Assembly: GCA_002751075.1 (NCBI GenBank)
Contig: NAOQ01000565.1
Span: 1-43,226 of the forward strand
Length of the DNA: 43,226 nt
Direction of reading: 5' to 3'
Source: Ichthyophonus hoferi
Taxonomy: Eukaryota; Opisthokonta; Ichthyosporea; Ichthyophonida; Ichthyophonidae
This document shows, piece by piece, positions 40,285-43,226 of this stretch. The notes below the pieces were generated by a model that saw only the letters and a list, made by a program, of their open reading frames with translations, had not been told where the DNA came from and did not search any database. How positions within the stretch are numbered: the stretch's first letter is position 1; each line of letters begins with the position of its first letter. The translations under genes were made by a program, and so were the position numbers.

Positions 40285-40775
40285 ATATTAGCCCTGTCGA
40301 AATATTTCAGCCCCTACAAGTGCTTGGCTGAATACTTCATGATGTCTTGTACAAAAATACTTATTCTTTGTAGTGATAATTGATTAACTCAATGGCATCA
40401 CTAATTGTAGTTAATTAAGACTAGATGTTTTGTGCAGTCTAGAACGTATATTTACTGTGGCTTTAAATAGTGTTGGTCATTGGTATATAATCACATGCAT
40501 AGTGATTGATAATGCCTATGTGATACATAGCACCCAGAATGATCCTTTGAATAATCGTTGGACAATATGTTGCTGACATGTTAGCAGCTAAGTTGAGTTC
40601 CTGTTCAATAATAAACTTATCTTGAATGCTTATCACATGGTCAACTGGTATTGACTTGAACCAACAATTATATAGCCAGCAATAGCTGAATTAGTCTAGA
40701 TCGTGATTCCATAGTGGATAACAATAAGGTTAGGTATTTAATATTTGTCTATTTTAAGTAGTAGTAATAATAACA
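40285..40775 (-). repeat. Dispersed repeat family 1, copy C (right arm of inverted repeat)
   Basis: The inverted counterpart of copy B; read on the minus strand it follows the same order of landmarks. The about 185-nt spacer between the arms (40101-40284) has no match to copy A. An open frame running from the spacer into this arm (40186-40383, +) is considered incidental. Confidence 0.7.
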
Positions 40776-40894
40776 GTTAAAAGATGATAAATTTCAAATC
40801 CTTTTGTCCCCTGATTCAATAGCAAGATTACACAGTAACTACAACCAAACTGGGATTCATGGGAAAGGGGAAACAATGGCTACAATGTTTTAAA

Positions 40895-41345
40895 TTTTAG
40901 TACATTATAATTACATACCATGTTATTAATACAATTCTCCTTGTAATATACAAATATATAAATTATTTATTGTAGTATTTTAGTACAGGATTGCCATATG
41001 CAACACTGTAAATGGGAATCATGGTTGATCTAAAATATATTCATTTAGTTTGCATGATATTAGTTTTTTATCCCTAGATGAAAAACATCACTGCCAAAAA
41101 CTAGATCTACAAATACATAATTCTATTTCTGATAGGAATAGATATACATATATGTAATCTTATCACATTAGTGGTTGTTTTTTCTGATTAGCTATATTCT
41201 CCTGATGGAAAAACCAATCAGATAGGAGTTTTTTGTCATACAATCTTTAATCTGTAACCAAAAATATAAGTTAAGCGCATTTATGAACTTATACTTTATT
41301 GTTTTAGCAATTTGTCATTCTATGACTTACAAGTTGCATTTTTAA
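40895..41345. repeat. LTR-like repeat family 2, copy 2
   Basis: Begins near agtacattataattacatacc and carries the ttagtttgcatgat landmark and tctgattagctatattctcc, ending near atgacttacaagtt. It contains two tandem units of the aatagat...taatctta type. About 100 nt in the first half (around ttgccatatgcaacactg) is shared with copy 3 but missing from copies 1 and 4, defining two subfamilies. Confidence 0.6.
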
Positions 41346-41410
41346 TATGAAACACATTTTTTATATCTTATTATAGATAATATTTTTAACACAATTCTTC
41401 TCTGACACAA

Positions 41411-41962
41411 GTGACAAGGATACATAAAGAATATGGTTTGGGGATTTCAAAATTATTACAAGTTCAGAGTCTAGTGAAGGAGAAGAGGAATATCACATGT
41501 CTGCCAGTAGATGGTGACATTGAATCTACCTTCAGTAATAAAAAACATGTCAAGCTCTTCCATTCCACATTCAGGATGTCAATCTTCAGATTCACTTTCT
41601 TCTCTAATCTAGTCGGTTCATTTCTTGTAAACCAATATAAACTTCAGGGCTATAAGGGTTTCCAAGTTATTCAAGGCAGCCATGTACCCCCCATTGTGGT
41701 TGAATTCAGAAGGAATTGTGAAGATGTAAATCAAAGTTGCAAGTGATAACTCCATAATGTATTTATTATGGAAAGACCTAATAAAAAGTGCCAATTCTTG
41801 TTTCTTTGCAAAATTTATGTATATAAAAAAACCATTGGAGTGTGACAAAATATACAAAAAGACAAATTGCCATAGTAAATAACTAGTAAAAGAATGCATA
41901 TTAGTTTGCAATAGAATTGCCCCCTTGCACCTTAACCACTTTCTGCATTTAACAACCATCAT
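41411..41962. other. Unassigned open segment between LTR-like copies 2 and 3
   Basis: Overlapping open frames on both strands: 41411-41746 (+, GTG start) and 41618-41962 (-). The + frame includes NITCLPVDGDIESTFSNKKH and looks more protein-like than its neighbours. No family recognised. Because it is bracketed by LTR-like repeats it may be part of a decayed element. Confidence 0.3.
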
Positions 41963-42027
41963 TGTATGTAAAGCCTTACCAGGTGCTTGCTTAGTCAGAT
42001 TTTGTTATGGCTTATCTGCATAGTGTC

Positions 42028-42390
42028 CAAATTTACTACATTATAATTGCATAAGATTTTATTATTATGATTCTCCCAATATATGCACATATGTGAAATC
42101 ATTTATTGCTGTGTTTTAGTGCCAGATTGCCATATGCAATATAATGCAAATTGGAATCATAGTTAATCTAAATATATATATATTCATTTAGTTTGCATGA
42201 CAATAGTTTTTTCTCTCAAAACCATAACAACATGCTGATAGAAGTAGATCAGCAGATGCATAATCTTATCATCAATAGAAATAGATATACAAATGTCATC
42301 TTATCACCAATAAAAATAAATATAAAAATACATAATCTTATCACCAATAGAAATAGATCTACAAATGCATAATTTTAAAACAACATTCTT
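42028..42390. repeat. LTR-like repeat family 2, copy 3, with expanded tandem units
   Basis: Same landmarks as copy 2 in its first half. From about 42236 to 42374 it holds four tandem units of about 29-37 nt built on cttatcaccaatagaaatag, against two in the other copies. The downstream half of the repeat is largely missing or diverged here. Confidence 0.6.
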
Positions 42391-42521
42391 TTATATATCT
42401 TTTCTCTAAGTATATTTTTTAATAGGGCTATGGGCCCAGCATGTTTCCACTCCACCATCCACCAATGTAACTGAATATCTTTCAATAATTGGTGCTTTAT
42501 TATGGAGTTTTGTTAAAATGT

Positions 42522-42910
42522 TAGTACATTATAATTGCACAACAATTTATTATTACAATTATCCTCTTTATATACAAGTATATATTTATTTTGTTTACAT
42601 GACTATTTTTTTTTCCCAAAAACGTAACAACACACAGAAAGAGGAAGATTGGCAAATATGTAATCTTATCTCCAATAAGAAATAGATGCATGAAAACATA
42701 GTCATGTCTCTGATAGTGTTGGTTTTCTTTTAATTAAGTATATTCCCATGATGGATAAAACCAAACAGATAGGAGTTTTTTTATATATATCATGCAACTA
42801 TTTATCCATAATGGAACTACAATACAAGTTCAATGCACTTGTGAACTTATGTTTCGCTTGTTATTTTATTATTTTAAGTCATACAACGACTTACAAGTCA
42901 TTTTTAGTCA
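42522..42910. repeat. LTR-like repeat family 2, copy 4
   Basis: Closest to copy 1: shares acaacacacag, the aagaaatagatg unit, tattcccatgatggataaaa, ataggag and cacttgtgaacttatg, and ends near cgacttacaagtca. Confidence 0.65.
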
Positions 42911-43104
42911 ATAAAAACTACACATTTCATATCTTTATAAAAGATATTTTTAACAGATTTCACTTTGTACACAGCCTGATATCACTTATACTGTGGGTTG
43001 ATTAGCTTGGGCATCCAAACAGCCTACAACACATCACATGAAGATTGCTATCAACACATCATAAAATCTTCTCAACTTATTAACTGTCAGTCTACATTAT
43101 AGTA

Positions 43105-43226
43105 CTGGTACATGTTAATTACATGGATATTCCAACTCTGATTTTGCTGAGAATAAGATCGCGTGCAAATCCACTGGTGACTACATTTTTTATATATAGT
43201 GTGGAGACTGTCCCATTAGTTGGTAA
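43105..43226 (+). mobile_element. Ty1/copia fossil, RNase H region, cut by window end
   Basis: The + strand here matches the minus-strand fossil at about 36760-36865: the same SDFAE...KSTG region and the following block up to the window edge. It is therefore a second copy of the same Ty1/copia family in opposite orientation. It is broken and continues beyond the window. It lies about 200 nt from LTR-like copy 4, whose orientation is opposite to what a simple intact element would need. Confidence 0.65.

Overview
This is a eukaryotic nuclear window with three complete, intron-rich protein-coding genes, all on the + strand. They are separated by AT-rich intergenic DNA that is partly made of old retroelement debris. 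The exon models were built by hand: homologous protein segments were joined at GT-AG junctions, and the reading phase was checked across every junction. All three models close with no phase conflict.

Gene 1 (397-7765, 17 coding exons, 580 aa) is an RFX-family transcription factor with the winged-helix DNA-binding domain and the C-terminal B/C/D and dimerisation region. Gene 2 (21094-25215, 8 coding exons, 636 aa) is a cytoplasmic poly(A)-binding protein with four RRMs and a C-terminal MLLE domain. Gene 3 (27971-34331, 16 coding exons, 529 aa) is UFSP2, the UFM1-specific cysteine protease, with its Cys / Asp-Pro-His catalytic signature. RFX proteins are typical of opisthokonts and some amoebozoans, and the UFM1 pathway is largely missing from fungi. 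Together with the dense short introns this suggests a non-fungal opisthokont, for example a unicellular holozoan such as an ichthyosporean, or an early-branching animal. That placement is inference.

Layout: 1-396 upstream DNA with an ATT microsatellite; 397-7765 RFX; about 7,800-15,400 debris, including a probable Ty1/copia-like gag/protease fossil, unassigned minus-strand coding-like remnants and one copy of a dispersed repeat (family 1); 15,400-19,400 an AT-rich stretch with almost no open frames; 19,768-20,091 a lone 107-codon minus-strand ORF; 20,900-25,580 PABP with a TATA box, an A-rich tract and a poly(A) signal; 25,600-27,970 intergenic; 27,971-34,331 UFSP2; 34,650-43,226 repeat-rich DNA. 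The last block has four copies of an LTR-like repeat (family 2), two Ty1/copia RNase H fossils in opposite orientations, and a 1.26-kb inverted repeat made of two family 1 copies.

The three genes do not form an obvious pathway: transcription factor, mRNA-binding protein and UFM1 protease. One possible regulatory link is a consensus-perfect X-box, the RFX binding site, inside UFSP2 intron 2, with a weaker X-box-like site in RFX's own first intron. No CRISPR array, rRNA or tRNA gene was seen, and nothing in the window demands a wholly new biological system. The best leads are the X-boxes, a substitution in the RFX DNA-binding wing, the large inverted repeat and the variable tandem units in the LTR-like repeats.
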